NCBI RefSeq assembly: GCF_029784165.1
Contig: NC_073695.1
Location: 105,208,255-105,272,254, forward strand
Origin: Wyeomyia smithii
Lineage: Eukaryota; Arthropoda; Insecta; Diptera; Culicidae
Direction: 5' to 3'
DNA length: 64,000 nucleotides
The translations under genes were made by a program, and so were the position numbers. How positions within the stretch are numbered: the stretch's first letter is position 1; each line of letters begins with the position of its first letter. The notes below the pieces were generated by a model. The model ran no database searches. It had not been told where the DNA came from and saw only the letters and a program-made list of their open reading frames with translations. This document shows positions 16,043 through 27,838 of the stretch, piece after piece.

Positions 16043-19000
16043 TTATTTTTTTATTCTGTTTTTGTGTATTTTTACGTCATTGATGTCTTTAAATGTAAGA
16101 TCGTTATTCTCTTTTATGGTAGTTATTTTGTAAGGGTTTACGTCTTTAGTTATTCGTTGGGAAATTTTAATGTATTTAGCATCGCCTGGGTTGTATTGTT
16201 CAGGTTGTTCGTTATCTTTATTTTGTTGTTCATATTTAGCTTTCCTTTTATCCAGTTCGATTTTAGCCGCTGATTGCAAGCTTTTAAATTTTTCCGAAAT
16301 TTCTTCCATGTTTGTCGAGCCCGAATGATTGAATACCAAATTACGCGGTAAATTTTTTATAGCGGTGTGAAAACTGTTGTTATAAATATCGACGGCGATA
16401 TTAATTTGATCTCTTGTAGACAAATCGTTGAATTTAATTTTGTTTGTTCGATAAATTTCGATTAGGGTAGAATGAAACCGTTCTACAATACCGTTTGAAT
16501 TTGAACTACTCGCGAAATGTAACTCGACTCCTAGGTCGTTAAGGAATCCGATGAAATCAATAGACCTGAAAGAAGGTTCCTGGTCACTCACAATAGTCTT
16601 CGGTCTGCCAAATTGTCTAATGTGTTCTGTAATAGCATTTTTTACGTCCACTATTGTTCTAGTTTCCAAAGGTATGGCATTTGCAAATTTGGAAAACGAA
16701 TCGACTATGGTGAGCCACTTTTGACCTTTTAAAAAGAATATGTCAATGTGGACTCGATCGAAAGGGTTATTGCCGAAAATGCTTTTTCTTATCAAATTCG
16801 GTGGCTTCCTGTCATATTTGGCTTTTTTGCAGATATCACAGGAATCTATCAAAATTTTAATCTTTCGATCAAGTTGTGGGAAGAAATATTTTTGCATTAT
16901 CTGGTTCTTATTTTCTTTGATTCCTCTGTGGCCACGATTATGAGTTTCCCTCACAATTTCATCCTGTTGTTCATCTAGGCGTATGTCCTCTAGAAGGGTT
17001 TCTGAAATAAAAACTTTGTAGGGGCTATTAGTTGAAAAATGTTTCCGGTAAGTTTCTTGAACTAATTGAACTAAAGAGATTGGAATTTTGAGGCAACTTG
17101 AACCTCTGGGGTTAAGAGTCCGCTTTAATGTTTCTACTATTTCTTCTTCCGTATAACTTTGTTTGACTATTATGTGCCTGTGAAATTTGGGAAAGATCTG
17201 TTCATATGCCGTAATCTCTATTTTTCCGATTTTAAAAATAATTTGGGTCCTGAATGTGTTGATTGGTCTCTCAGTGCACGGAATAAAGTAATCATCGCTT
17301 GTATCCGCTGAGTGTACTGTCATGTCGTCACTTTCATCATCTGAAAGTTCCTCTTCTCGTTCGGAGGGTTCCACGCTTAAAGACATCGATGATTGTGAAT
17401 GTGCGTTTAATTGATTATGTTTTTTTAGGTTTATCCGAGACAACGCGTCTGCGACGACGTTTTGTTTCCCTGGTTTATAGATTAATTCGTAGTCAAATTC
17501 TTCTAAAGCCAGTTTACCTCTTATGATTCGGTGATTTGCATTAGTCATAGAGAAGGTAAGTGGTTGGTGATCTGTAAACATTTTGAATTTCCGTCCGTAT
17601 AGATACGGTCTGAAATGTTTGACCGCCCAAACGATTGCCAAAAATTCCTTTTCCGTTGTTGAGTATCGTTCCTCTGTTTTACTTAAAGTTCGCGATGCGT
17701 ATGCTATGGGTCTGTCATTGCCTGCGGGCCCTTGCGACAGTACTGCCCCTATTGCATAATCGCTTGCATCGGTAGTAAGAATAAATTCCTTGCTGAAATC
17801 GGGGTAAATTAACACAGGATCTAGCGTTAGAATTTGTTTACACTTTTCGAAGCATGCGTTTATTTCGGGTGTTATCTCAAACTCCGCGTCTTTTCTAAGA
17901 AGTGCTGTCAACGGTTTCACTATTTTAGCGAAGTCTTTTATAAATCTCCTGTAATAGCCTAGCGTTCCTAAGAATTGACGAACTTCTTTTTCTGTTTTAG
18001 GGATTGGCCATTTTTTTATGATTTCTATTTTGTCACTGTTTGGTCTTACTCCATCTTCAGAGACAGTATGACCTAGAAACTGCGTTTCTTTTTTAAAAAA
18101 TTCGCACTTGTCTAGCTGAATTTTTAGTCTAGCTTCTTTAAGTCTTTTTAGAACTTGTGCTAAATTTTTCTTGTGTTCCTGAAGTGAACTGGAAAATATG
18201 ATTATATCGTCCATATAGACGAAACAACATACTCCAATTAAATCTCTTAGTATACAGTCCATTACCCTTTGAAAAGTTGCCGGGGCGTTTTTCAACCCAA
18301 ATGGCATGCGAGTAAACTCGTACTTTCCTCCGTTCACAGAAAATGCTGTTTTCTCTGTGTCTTCTTCTGCCAGCTGGATCTGGTGGAAGCCAGAAACTAA
18401 ATCAATAGTTGAGAAATATGTAGCCCTTCCCAGTTTATCCAAGATGTCGGTAATCTCGGGTATGGGGTACTTGTCGTTGATAGTTTTTTCATTTAGCTTT
18501 CTGTAGTCGATCACTAAACGAAATTTCTTGTGACCAGATGCATCTGCCTTTTTCGGGACTATCCATACGGGTGAGGTGTATGGTGAGATTGATTCTCTTA
18601 TAATTCCATCGTTTAGCATCTTTTTAACTTGCTTTTGTACTTCGCTTTCATAAACGTAGGGATATTTATATGATTTCGTATGGACTGGGATACTATCTAC
18701 CGTTCGAATTTTATGTCTTATTTTGTGTGTGAATGACAGTTTGTCGGACTCCACGTATAAAACATCTCTGTATTGATCGATCACCGTTTCGAGGGCTTGT
18801 TTTTCTTCCCTATTCATGTGGTCGTCACGAAAGGTATAGTTTGTCATGTTTATTTGCTTTGGCAATTCGGTTAAATCGAACGGATCCTCATCCATTTCGA
18901 TTTCACTCGAATTTATTTCTTGTGAAGATTTTGAGAAATTTTGAATCGCTACAAAAGCTTTATTATTGCTGCTTCTGTAGATACCAGGTAAAATAGTGAA

Positions 19001-19479
19001 TGAATTGTATTTCTTTTCATTCGATATTATGAAATCACCGTTCTTTTTGGTTTTCAGTGCGATGTACTGAAATTCTTGTTCATTTATGTTAATTGCTTGC
19101 TCTTCAGGGAATTTTTTTTGCATTTTTATTGTTTTTCGTCCGATTTTCAAGGAATTATTACGAATGTCGATTTGAGCATTTAAGTCTCTTAATGACTCGT
19201 AACCTATTAATCCATCGAAAAACTTGTGGAATTTAAAAATATAAAATTTCAATTTCTTCTTGATCTGAAATGGATCAAAAGAAGCTGATTTGTTTATTAT
19301 GTGTGTTCCACTTATATTCGTTACCCTGATTCCATTCTCAGTTCTGCAATTTTCAATGTTTACGTGCTCGGGTGAAATATAATTTTTGTTCGCTCCCGTG
19401 TCGATCAAAAATTTCATCTCACCTTTCGAGGTTTGAATTATTATATAAGGTACAAAATTGTTATCGCTTTTTATTTTTT
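16043..19479 (-). CDS. pol: Pol polyprotein (protease, RT, RNase H, integrase)
   Basis: One open frame of about 1145 codons counted from the gag frameshift site; the first ATG is at 19417. In order: retropepsin motif FLIDTGANKNYIS, reverse transcriptase with YPIPEI, FVYMDDIIIFS (catalytic YMDD) and QFLGTLGYYRRFI, RNase H with TTDASDYAIGAVLSQ and the ADALSR hinge, integrase zinc finger (HNRGHRGIKE ... CDICKKAK) and a DDE core (D in DRVHIDIFF, D in VSDQEPSF, E in GIVERFHS). No stop or frameshift interrupts it. It copies element RNA to DNA in virus-like particles and integrates it. Expression depends on frameshifting from gag at 19474-19480. Confidence 0.95.
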
Positions 19480-20650
19480 TCGACGTGGCTCTTTTACCAC
19501 GTGAAAATTTAACTCCTCGTCGACGAAGTAATCATCGTCTTCCGAGTTCAGAGCTGATTCTTCCAGCTGATTAGAGGTGTCGTACTCATCCTCGTAGTTT
19601 TTGCTGAATTCGCTTTCTTGTTTTGGTTTGGTTTCGTGGTTGTTCACCTCCGTACGGGACTTTGCGGTTTTCATTGAAACGTCGTCGTCCACCGGTGGAC
19701 CTCTAGGGGTTTTAAATTTCCCTGATTCGGTTTCGCGTTGAACGTGTTACCGTGCTTGTTGTTGCTGTTGTTGTTGTTGTTCGTGTAGTTGGGTTTTGTA
19801 TTCGTCTGATTACCGTTGTTGGAATTTGAAAACGGTTTTGAATTGAATGAATTGTTAGAGGTTGAACTGGAATGTTTGTTAAATTTTTGCCTGTACGCGG
19901 CATTCGCGTATTGCGTTGTTATAGCGTAGGCTTCTTCCAATGTTTTTGGTCGATAGCTCCTCACATGCATAGACAATTCGTCTGTGAGGCCATCTATGAA
20001 TCTAGTAAGCGTCATCAAGCTTACTAAATTGTTTATTGCCTTAGTTGCATTCTGATAATCTTCCATCGTCGCCGCTGTCGATTTGATAGCGGTGTCGATG
20101 GTTTTGATTTTATTATAATACTCAGGAATTGTCTTTTTTCTTGTGTTATGTAAAATAATGATTGGATGTGTGACGTAAGGTCACGTCTATCCCCGTAGGA
20201 ATTCAAAATCACCTCTTTAATTTCTAGCCAGCTGTTCGGGTTGCCAGCAGCGATCAAAATCTCTTTGGCTTCGCCCGTAATTTTATTTTTCACTGCCCTG
20301 ACTAATTGGCTATACACTGGTTCGTCTCGGTATCTTCTAAAAAGTTCGAGAGTATTTTCCGCGTCTTCCAGCCATGCATGGGTCTCTTTTTTATTTCCAC
20401 TAAATGTTGTTAGATTTTTGATTGGGTCTGGAGTCCTGAATTGCATAAAAGGATCATCCGCCTTCTCTTTTAAATTTCTGAGTTGTTCAATCAACTCATT
20501 TTGGTTCTGGGTTAAACTTCTTATGTGCTGAAGTAAACCCTCAATTGTGATTGCCGGTTGTGGGGCTGGTTGAGGAGCTGGTTGTGGCTCTTCTTCATAA
20601 AGTTCTGGGGCTGCGAGATCTGGTGAGATCATTAAGTCGCGCTCGGCCAT
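19471..20650 (-). pseudogene. gag: Gag of the gypsy-like element, two frame breaks
   Basis: The ATG at 20650 starts MAERDLMISPDLAAPELYEE followed by a PQPAPQPAPQ repeat and a capsid-like helical region (MQFRTPDPIKNLTTFSG, AWLEDAENTLELF). The frame changes near 20137, at a run of six A on the coding strand, and continues in a second frame with RFIDGLTDELSMHVRSY and an Asn-rich tail. It changes again near 19700-19712 into the frame that ends EELNFHVVKEPRRKK at 19471. No zinc knuckle is seen, which is usual for this group. Both breaks fall in short homopolymers (A6; TTTAAAACCCC), so they may be real mutations or base-calling errors. Without them it would be a single gag of about 390 residues. 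Confidence 0.85.
19474..19480 (-). promoter_or_regulatory. -1 ribosomal frameshift slippery heptamer between gag and pol
   Basis: On the minus strand the last gag codons are CGA AAA AAA TAA. The heptamer A AAA AAA directly precedes the gag stop, and a -1 slip continues as ATA AAA AGC GAT into the open pol frame, which reaches the protease DTGA motif. This is a canonical slippery sequence at the right place. I did not model a downstream pseudoknot. Confidence 0.85.
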
Positions 20651-21101
20651 TATAATAAATTAACTTCGTTTGCTTTGTATTGCGTATAGATTTGTTGTCA
20701 GTATTCACTTACACTGCACTTTCACGGTTAGTTGTTAGTTTTGTTTTTTCACTTTGTGATATTTCAGGTGTCCGCTTACCGCTGGTGGGGGCTCGCACCT
20801 CTGAATTAGTATGATTTTGTTTGTGTTAATCTTAGAAAAATGGTTGTGGTTACTTACAGGAAGATTACTGCTTTCATCTCCTGGAGTCTTGGTGTGAAGT
20901 GACGGATGGATGGGGTAGGTTTCCAAATGGCGGGATCGGTCCTCTGATATCCGCAAGTCCTTGATGTTCACTCAGGGGTTGTTCTTGCTGGGTGTATCAG
21001 TTGTCTGCCATAGACGTGGGCTGTTCCTCTTTGTAGAACTCGGTGACTGTGATACTAGATATTCACTCTGTTAACACTGTTCACTTTGTCTAACCACTTG
21101 G

Positions 21102-21117
21102 CCTTGAGACTGCGCCA
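21102..21117 (-). other. Primer-binding site
   Basis: Immediately inside the 5' LTR the minus strand reads TGGCGCAGTCTCAAGG. TGG pairs with the CCA end of a tRNA. The following bases are compatible with a tRNA-Ser-type primer, as in 17.6/297-like elements, but I could not align it to a specific tRNA. Confidence 0.75.
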
Positions 21118-21454
21118 ATTATGCCGTGATTTATCGCGGGAACTAAAAAAAACTTTATTACTACGATTAACACTTTAATGTCCGATCACTACTGAATTAC
21201 ACACAAGACTGCTTTGAAAATTAAATCTAGAAAGCTTAAATAAACTAAATCCGCTGACTCGTCGTTCCTCCGGTGGTTCAATTCTGATGCAGCCTTTGTC
21301 CGCGTGGTTCGATCGAATCCTGTAGTCGTCATCGATTGTCAATTTATGGTTTCGTTGCTGGTTTGGTTCCTCCGCTTGTTGCTACGGGCCTCAGCTGGGT
21401 TTTTGCTGACGTCTCGGCTCCGGGTGCGCCTAGGCCGGTCGGTCGTGGTGTAAC

Positions 21455-21455
<1 letters not shown>
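21117..21455 (-). repeat. 5' LTR of the gypsy-like element
   Basis: The near-identical partner of 14110-14448. It should carry the promoter. On the coding strand it starts CGTTACACC and ends GCATAATT. A long (TA)n run touches its outer edge. Confidence 0.95.

Positions 21456-21531
<76 letters not shown>
21456..21531. repeat. (TA)n microsatellite next to the 5' LTR
   Basis: A pure AT run of about 75 bp directly abutting the LTR. The other flank of the element (about 14094-14109) is a short TA tract, so the element most likely inserted into a TA microsatellite. Confidence 0.95.
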
Positions 21532-21536
<5 letters not shown>

Positions 21537-22012
21537 TATATTCGATATTTATTACGAAACGGTGGTTCAGCTTTAGGTGGAATTTTTTGGATCTCTTTCA
21601 GCACATGTTTTTTCTTTGGAAGTCCGTCGAAATACTGCTCTGTGGTTTAAAGTAATATTATCTTTCGGTATGCAGCTCATAGCATTTTCTTGGCTCGCCT
21701 ACACGTTTTCTGAAATTTGATGTTCATATGTACATGAGGCTAAAACTTTTTGTATTATGTGCATTTGTTCAATGTAAACTCAAAGTGTAATTAAATTATT
21801 TATTATTATATGATGTAGCTATAGAAATATTTGAATATGTAAATCGAAATATATGTAGATAATACAAAAACGAGAAAGTAGTTTAGCAGTAGAATTTTCC
21901 TATTTTTATGTAATTTATTCATTATATAATTTAGATTTAAGTATACATAATTATAAAATTCCAAATATGTAGATAATACCAAACTAAAATGTATGAACAT
22001 TTCTATGTAACC
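21532..22012. other. AT-rich intergenic DNA, nothing recognised
   Basis: No coding frame, inverted repeat or known element end was recognised. It runs up to the 8-bp target duplication of the next MITE. Confidence 0.4.
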
Positions 22013-22020
22013 TTGTAACC

Positions 22021-22727
22021 ACAGACTAACAGACATAACACGTCGAACGAATTTTCAATAAAATCATCGTTTGGATAATTCCAGTACTTTACGTTAGTAA
22101 CACTAGCACCGCGCTGCGTCCACATCCCTGTCACGAACGTCATCCCCATACATTTCGCTTGAAACCGTTTTTCTCTGGCTCTCTGGCTCGATTATACGTC
22201 AAAAGGCTGTCAGTGCTTGCGAAACAGCCGATTAAGCACCGTCCATGCGAGATCAACTGTGGCTGCAAGTGGTGTGAAGAAATACAGAAAGCGAAAAACA
22301 ATTGTTTTGTTTTGAACGTTTTATGGATTTTGTGCAGAACATAAATGGTCACGTTCAAACATGTTTCAACACGTTCCGGATAGCCCTACATTCTATATAG
22401 TTAGAAGCACGCGAAAAATCCGTACTGTAACACATGCGGCACAATGAACGGTGCTTATGACCATATTTCCAACAGTAGCGCCATCATCATCGGCGGCGGC
22501 TCCAGGAAACTGTTGTCATGACATCGGTCTGGCTGCGTCATGTATTTCGACATCAGCGCCAGCGTTACTGCATGTGTCAAATGGGGAACTATAAAATATG
22601 TATGAGATTGCATGACAGCGCCCCAGACGACGTTTTCGCGCGATGACTATTATTCGAATGAAAATTTGGAATGAACGTTTTTTGTGGCGATTGAGCTAGG
22701 TTCCAGTGTTACGCCTGTTAGTCTGTG
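22021..22727. mobile_element. hAT-type MITE with 8-bp target duplication
   Basis: TTGTAACC is duplicated at 22013-22020 and 22728-22735. The terminal repeats read ACAGACTAACAGACATAACAC on the left, and their complement on the right (GTGTTACGCCTGTTAGTCTG) shows a few substitutions. No transposase frame is present in 707 bp. The ACAGACTAACAG motif recurs in the ends of the element at 51720-52088, suggesting related families. Confidence 0.8.
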
Positions 22728-23025
22728 TTGTAACCTTATAATAGCTTTAAATATACAATTGAAAATGTAAATAATTTCAAAATTAGAAGGGAAACATAAA
22801 TTACAGTAGAACGTTTCTGTTGTGGTTTCCGGAAAAATAGTACATATGAGCTGTTTCGGAATAGAGTGGTCTATGTGCCATCGAGCATTTTTTCAGGAGA
22901 AGCAAATTTCGAAAAATCTGTTCAATGGATTCTTACAAACAAAATGTTCTAATATAAAGATTATGAAGTGGTTTAACACGGGAATATATAAAATTAACAG
23001 TTTCTTTGCGAAATAACTGATTTTA

Positions 23026-23333
<308 letters not shown>

Positions 23334-23370
23334 CTCGGTAATCAAACCGAACGAGTTATATTTTCCAAAA

Positions 23371-26300
23371 ATGCATTCTGCTAAGTTCCTACAAGTGAAT
23401 CTCCACCACGCTAAAGGCGCATCGGCAGTCCTTAGTAGGAGATTCAAAAAGGAGGAGCTAGACATGGTTCTTATTCAAGAACCATGGTGCAATAAAGGTA
23501 AAATATTAGGGATTCCAATGAATTCTGGCAAACTATATTACGACGATTCACAGAGTTCGCCAAGAGCTGCAGTTCTAGTGAACAAAGCAGTAAAATGCTA
23601 TCCTGTGACAGAATTTGTAAAACGAGATATTGTAGCGGTCATGGTTCAGGTGCCAACCACCAGGGGGAATACTGAGGTAATTGTTGCTTCGGCTTATTTT
23701 CCAGGTGAAATAAATGAGGCGCCTCCTCCTGAGATTGCTTCGTTTGTCAAATTTTGCAGAGACAATAATAGGGCATTCATCATAGGCTGTGATGCCAACG
23801 CTCACCATACAGTTTGGGGGGGGCAAGGGTGTTAATGGTCGTGGTGAGTGCCTATTGGAGTTTCTCTCGTCAAATAATATAGATATATGCAATAAAGGTA
23901 ACAAACCAACATTCACAAACGCTATCAGAGGTGAAGTTTTGGATCTGACGCTATGCAGTCCAGCAATTTCTGAAAAAATTGCTAACTGGCATGTATCGGA
24001 TGAAACCTCACTATCTGATCACAAGCACATTTTGTTTGAATGGATTGGTGGGAAACCATCATCTGTTACTTACAGAGATCCTAAAAAAAACAGACTGGGA
24101 TCAATATGCACAATATTTGCGAAAAGATTCACCTTTAAATTGTAGCAGAATTAAAACAGTTTCAGAATTGGAATCTATGACAATTCAGCTAAATGAAATG
24201 GTGATAAATGCATACAATAAAAGTTGTCCCGCCAAACAATCGTCCTCAAGTAGGGACGTGCCATGGTGGAACAAGAAGCTTGAAAGTCTTCGAAAAAATA
24301 GTCGGAAACTTTTTAATAAAACAAAATGTACTTCAGACTGGGCTCAATATAGAAGAGCCTTAACTGAATATAGCAATGAAATCCGGAAATCTAAAAGGAG
24401 GTCTTGGGTTCAAATGTGTGAATCTATAGAAAAAACTCCAGTTGATTCTAGATTACAAAAGACTCTTGCAAAGATCATACCATTGAGCTTGGCAATCTAA
24501 AGCGTCACGACGGAATCTATACTAGTGGTCCTCGTGATACCTTAAATCTAATGATGGAAACTCATTTTCCCGGTTCTATTGAAAAGACGGATTCAGCCAT
24601 CTCTGATTTAGTTGAAATTTGTTCTACGCAGACTAGCTCTTGGTCTGCTAGAACGGAAAATACTGTATCAGATGTGGCGGATGAAATTTTTACGAGAACC
24701 AGGGTGGAAAGTGCTATGAGATCCTTTGAGCCTTTTAAGTCTGCAAGTGTAGATGGAATATTTCCAGCATTGCTTCAAAAAGGTGAAGCAATACTAATTC
24801 CTTCTTTTTTTTTCTCGCTTGTTTTCCGTCGGTCTAGTTCCGCCACTGTTGTGGCCAATCACCGACGCCCAGGGAGGCGACTCCACACCCAGGACCCTAA
24901 CTCACGACCCGTTTATTAACGGACCGGCGCCAACGGCTTTACTTCCTCATGCGATGGAAGGCGTGATCCCAGAGATTTTTCGCCTCAGAAAATCTCCCGG
25001 TGTCGGCTAGGATTGAATCTAGACCAGTTGGGTTGGTTGTGAGTGGATCACGCCACCTCACAACCACCGACACCTATGTCGGCGGTGGGGTTCGAACCCA
25101 GGCGTCGAGCGTGGTTGGCGGAGACGTTACCAACCACACTAGGCCCCCCGCTCTTACTAATTCCTTCTCTCATTGAGATTTTCAAGGCCAGTTTAAGGTT
25201 GAATCATATTCCATCAAAATGGAGGGTAGTAAGAGTAATCTTTATACCTAAAACTGGGAAGCGTGATAAGACGCATCCTAAATCATTCAGACCCATTAGT
25301 CTTTCTTCGGTTTTGTTGAAGACAATGGAAAAAGTGCTGAATGATTTCATTCATACATCTTACATGCAAACAAAACCGCTTTCAAAGTTCCAGTTTGCCT
25401 ATCAAACTGGAAAATCCACTATAACAGCGCTTCATACGCTGGTCATGAAAATTGAAAAGTCACTTTCAGCTAAAGAAATTGCTCTGTGCTCTTTCTTGGA
25501 TATTGAAGGTGCTTTTGATAATGCGTCCTATTCTTCAATGTCTAGTGCAATGAAGAACAAAAGATTTCACACGAGCATTGTTAACTGGATTCATACCATG
25601 CTTGCAAAAAGAGAAATCACTTCTGAGTTGGGAGGTTCGTCTATTACGGTAAGGGCAACGAAAGGATGTCCGCAAGGAGGTGTTCTTTCGCCACTTATGT
25701 GGTCTTTGGTGGTGGACGATCTTCTAAAAGCTTAGAAGCAAAAGGTTTCGAAGTTGTGGGCTTTGCAGACGACATAGTCATCTTGGTAAGAGGAAAGTTC
25801 GACAACATAGTTTCGGAAAGAATGCAGGAGGCTCTGGAGTATACCCAGTCTTGGTGTATAAAGGAGGGTCTCAGCATTAATCCGACAAAAACTGTAATCG
25901 TACCTTTCACTAGAAAGAGGAAATTCAATCTAAAAACTCTCAAGCTTGGAGGAGTAGAAATTCCATTCAGTGAACAGTTTAAATACTTAGAAGTTATCCT
26001 AGATGCCAAGCTAAACTGGAATGCACATCTTGACTATGCAATCAACAGGGCGATCAGTGCATTATGGTTGTGCTCCAAAACCGTTGGGAGAAAGTGGGGC
26101 TTGAGACCGAAAATGGTGATGTGGATATTCACATCTATTATACGTCCAAAACTGACCTACGCTGCGTTAGTGTGGTGGCCAAAAACCAAAGAGTCCACCG
26201 CTAGAACAAAGCTAGATAAAGTTCAACGACTTGCGTGCATTGCTATAACAGGAGCAATGAAAAGCACCCCGTCAAAAGCTCTTGATGCAATTCTTCATCT

Positions 26301-26706
26301 GCTGCCGTTGTACGAATACGTGCAACTAGAAGCAGAAAAGAGTGCCTTGAAGCTAAAAGAACAAAAACTATCTTGTCAGGTGATCTTGTGGGTCACCTGA
26401 CAATACTGGACTTTTTCAAAAGAGGGCCAGTGATGAGTATGAATGGAGACTGGATATCCATGATATTCCCTACAAGGTATGCGAAACGTCGCGTGCAGAC
26501 TGGGAAGTCGGAGTTCCTGATGTCCGTCCCGGTTCAACGATATTTTTCACAGATGGCTCAAAAATAGGTACCAAAACTGGTGCAGGAATCTTTGGCCCTG
26601 GAATTAATATTTCAGTGGCAATGGCAGTGGCAGTGGCAACAGTGTTTCAAGCAGAGATTTTTGCAATCCTTGAATGTGCGAATGTATGTCTGACTAGGAA
26701 ATACAA
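23371..26706 (+). pseudogene. LINE ORF2: AP-endonuclease / reverse transcriptase / RNase H, broken
   Basis: From the ATG at 23371 the endonuclease domain reads [37 protein letters not shown], then LSDHKHILF in the next frame. The reverse transcriptase shows IPKTGKRD, SFRPISLSS, FLDIEGAFDN, GCPQGGVLSPLMW and VGFADDIVIL (FADD at the catalytic centre). RNase H begins FFTDGSKIGTKTGAGIFG and is cut off by the gap. Frame changes are visible at about 23822 (eight G), 24083 (eight A), 24480 and 25730, plus the SINE insertion. The first two lie in homopolymers. The LHHAKGAS motif and the RNase H domain point to the R1/I group. The copy is not functional as assembled. Confidence 0.87.
24806..25154 (-). 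mobile_element. tRNA-derived SINE (family S1), copy 2, inserted in the LINE
   Basis: Perfect 14-bp target duplications TACTAATTCCTTCT flank it at 24792-24805 and 25155-25168. On the minus strand it has the tRNA-like head with B box GGTTCGAACCC and a short 3' A run (T run at 24806-24813). It interrupts the reverse transcriptase between ...EAILIPS and ...LIEIFKASL. The duplication shows the SINE used target-primed reverse transcription and is younger than the LINE. Confidence 0.95.
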
Positions 26707-27206
26707 NNNNNNNNNNNNNNNNNNNNNNNNNNNNNNNNNNNNNNNNNNNNNNNNNNNNNNNNNNNNNNNNNNNNNNNNNNNNNNNNNNNNNNNNNNNNNN
26801 NNNNNNNNNNNNNNNNNNNNNNNNNNNNNNNNNNNNNNNNNNNNNNNNNNNNNNNNNNNNNNNNNNNNNNNNNNNNNNNNNNNNNNNNNNNNNNNNNNNN
26901 NNNNNNNNNNNNNNNNNNNNNNNNNNNNNNNNNNNNNNNNNNNNNNNNNNNNNNNNNNNNNNNNNNNNNNNNNNNNNNNNNNNNNNNNNNNNNNNNNNNN
27001 NNNNNNNNNNNNNNNNNNNNNNNNNNNNNNNNNNNNNNNNNNNNNNNNNNNNNNNNNNNNNNNNNNNNNNNNNNNNNNNNNNNNNNNNNNNNNNNNNNNN
27101 NNNNNNNNNNNNNNNNNNNNNNNNNNNNNNNNNNNNNNNNNNNNNNNNNNNNNNNNNNNNNNNNNNNNNNNNNNNNNNNNNNNNNNNNNNNNNNNNNNNN
27201 NNNNNN
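26707..27206. other. Assembly gap, 500 N
   Basis: Exactly 500 ambiguous bases, a conventional placeholder length, so the true distance is unknown. It hides the LINE 3' end and probably more (TA)n. Confidence 1.
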
Positions 27207-27622
<416 letters not shown>

Positions 27623-27713
27623 CTGGAATCCTCGAATCGTTTCGGAACAGAGTGGTATATGTTCACAAACCTGGTAAATGACAAAGAAAATAACTTGTAT
27701 AAAATGGCTAGTG

Positions 27714-27838
27714 TCACATGATACAAATAGCATGTCACATGTAAGATGTCACGTGTAACATTACATGAAACACAACATGTTACATATTACATAATATTTC
27801 ACATGTTACATTTTTCGTGTTACATTACGTGTAACATT
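27714..27838. repeat. CACATGTTAC / GTAACATGTG short-motif repeat, left block
   Basis: Irregular copies of TGTTACAT, CACATGT and CACGTGTAACAT. A matching block follows the foldback element at about 30331-30435, so the element appears to sit inside one such repeat. Confidence 0.7.

Larger units (their letters stand above)
14110..21455 (-). mobile_element. Gypsy/mdg4-like LTR retroelement with gag, pol and env-like ORFs
   Basis: A complete 7.35-kb element on the minus strand. It has two roughly 339-bp LTRs that differ at one position (14316 versus 21323), a primer-binding site next to the 5' LTR, a polypurine tract next to the 3' LTR, and the order gag-pol-env. One LTR difference indicates a very recent insertion. 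The flanks read TATA on both sides (14106-14109 and 21456-21459), consistent with a 4-bp target duplication inside a TA-rich tract; boundaries are uncertain by one base. Pol is uninterrupted, while gag carries two frame breaks. Elements of this group are Errantivirus-type (Metaviridae) and some are infectious in the germline; whether this copy is active cannot be judged. Confidence 0.93.
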
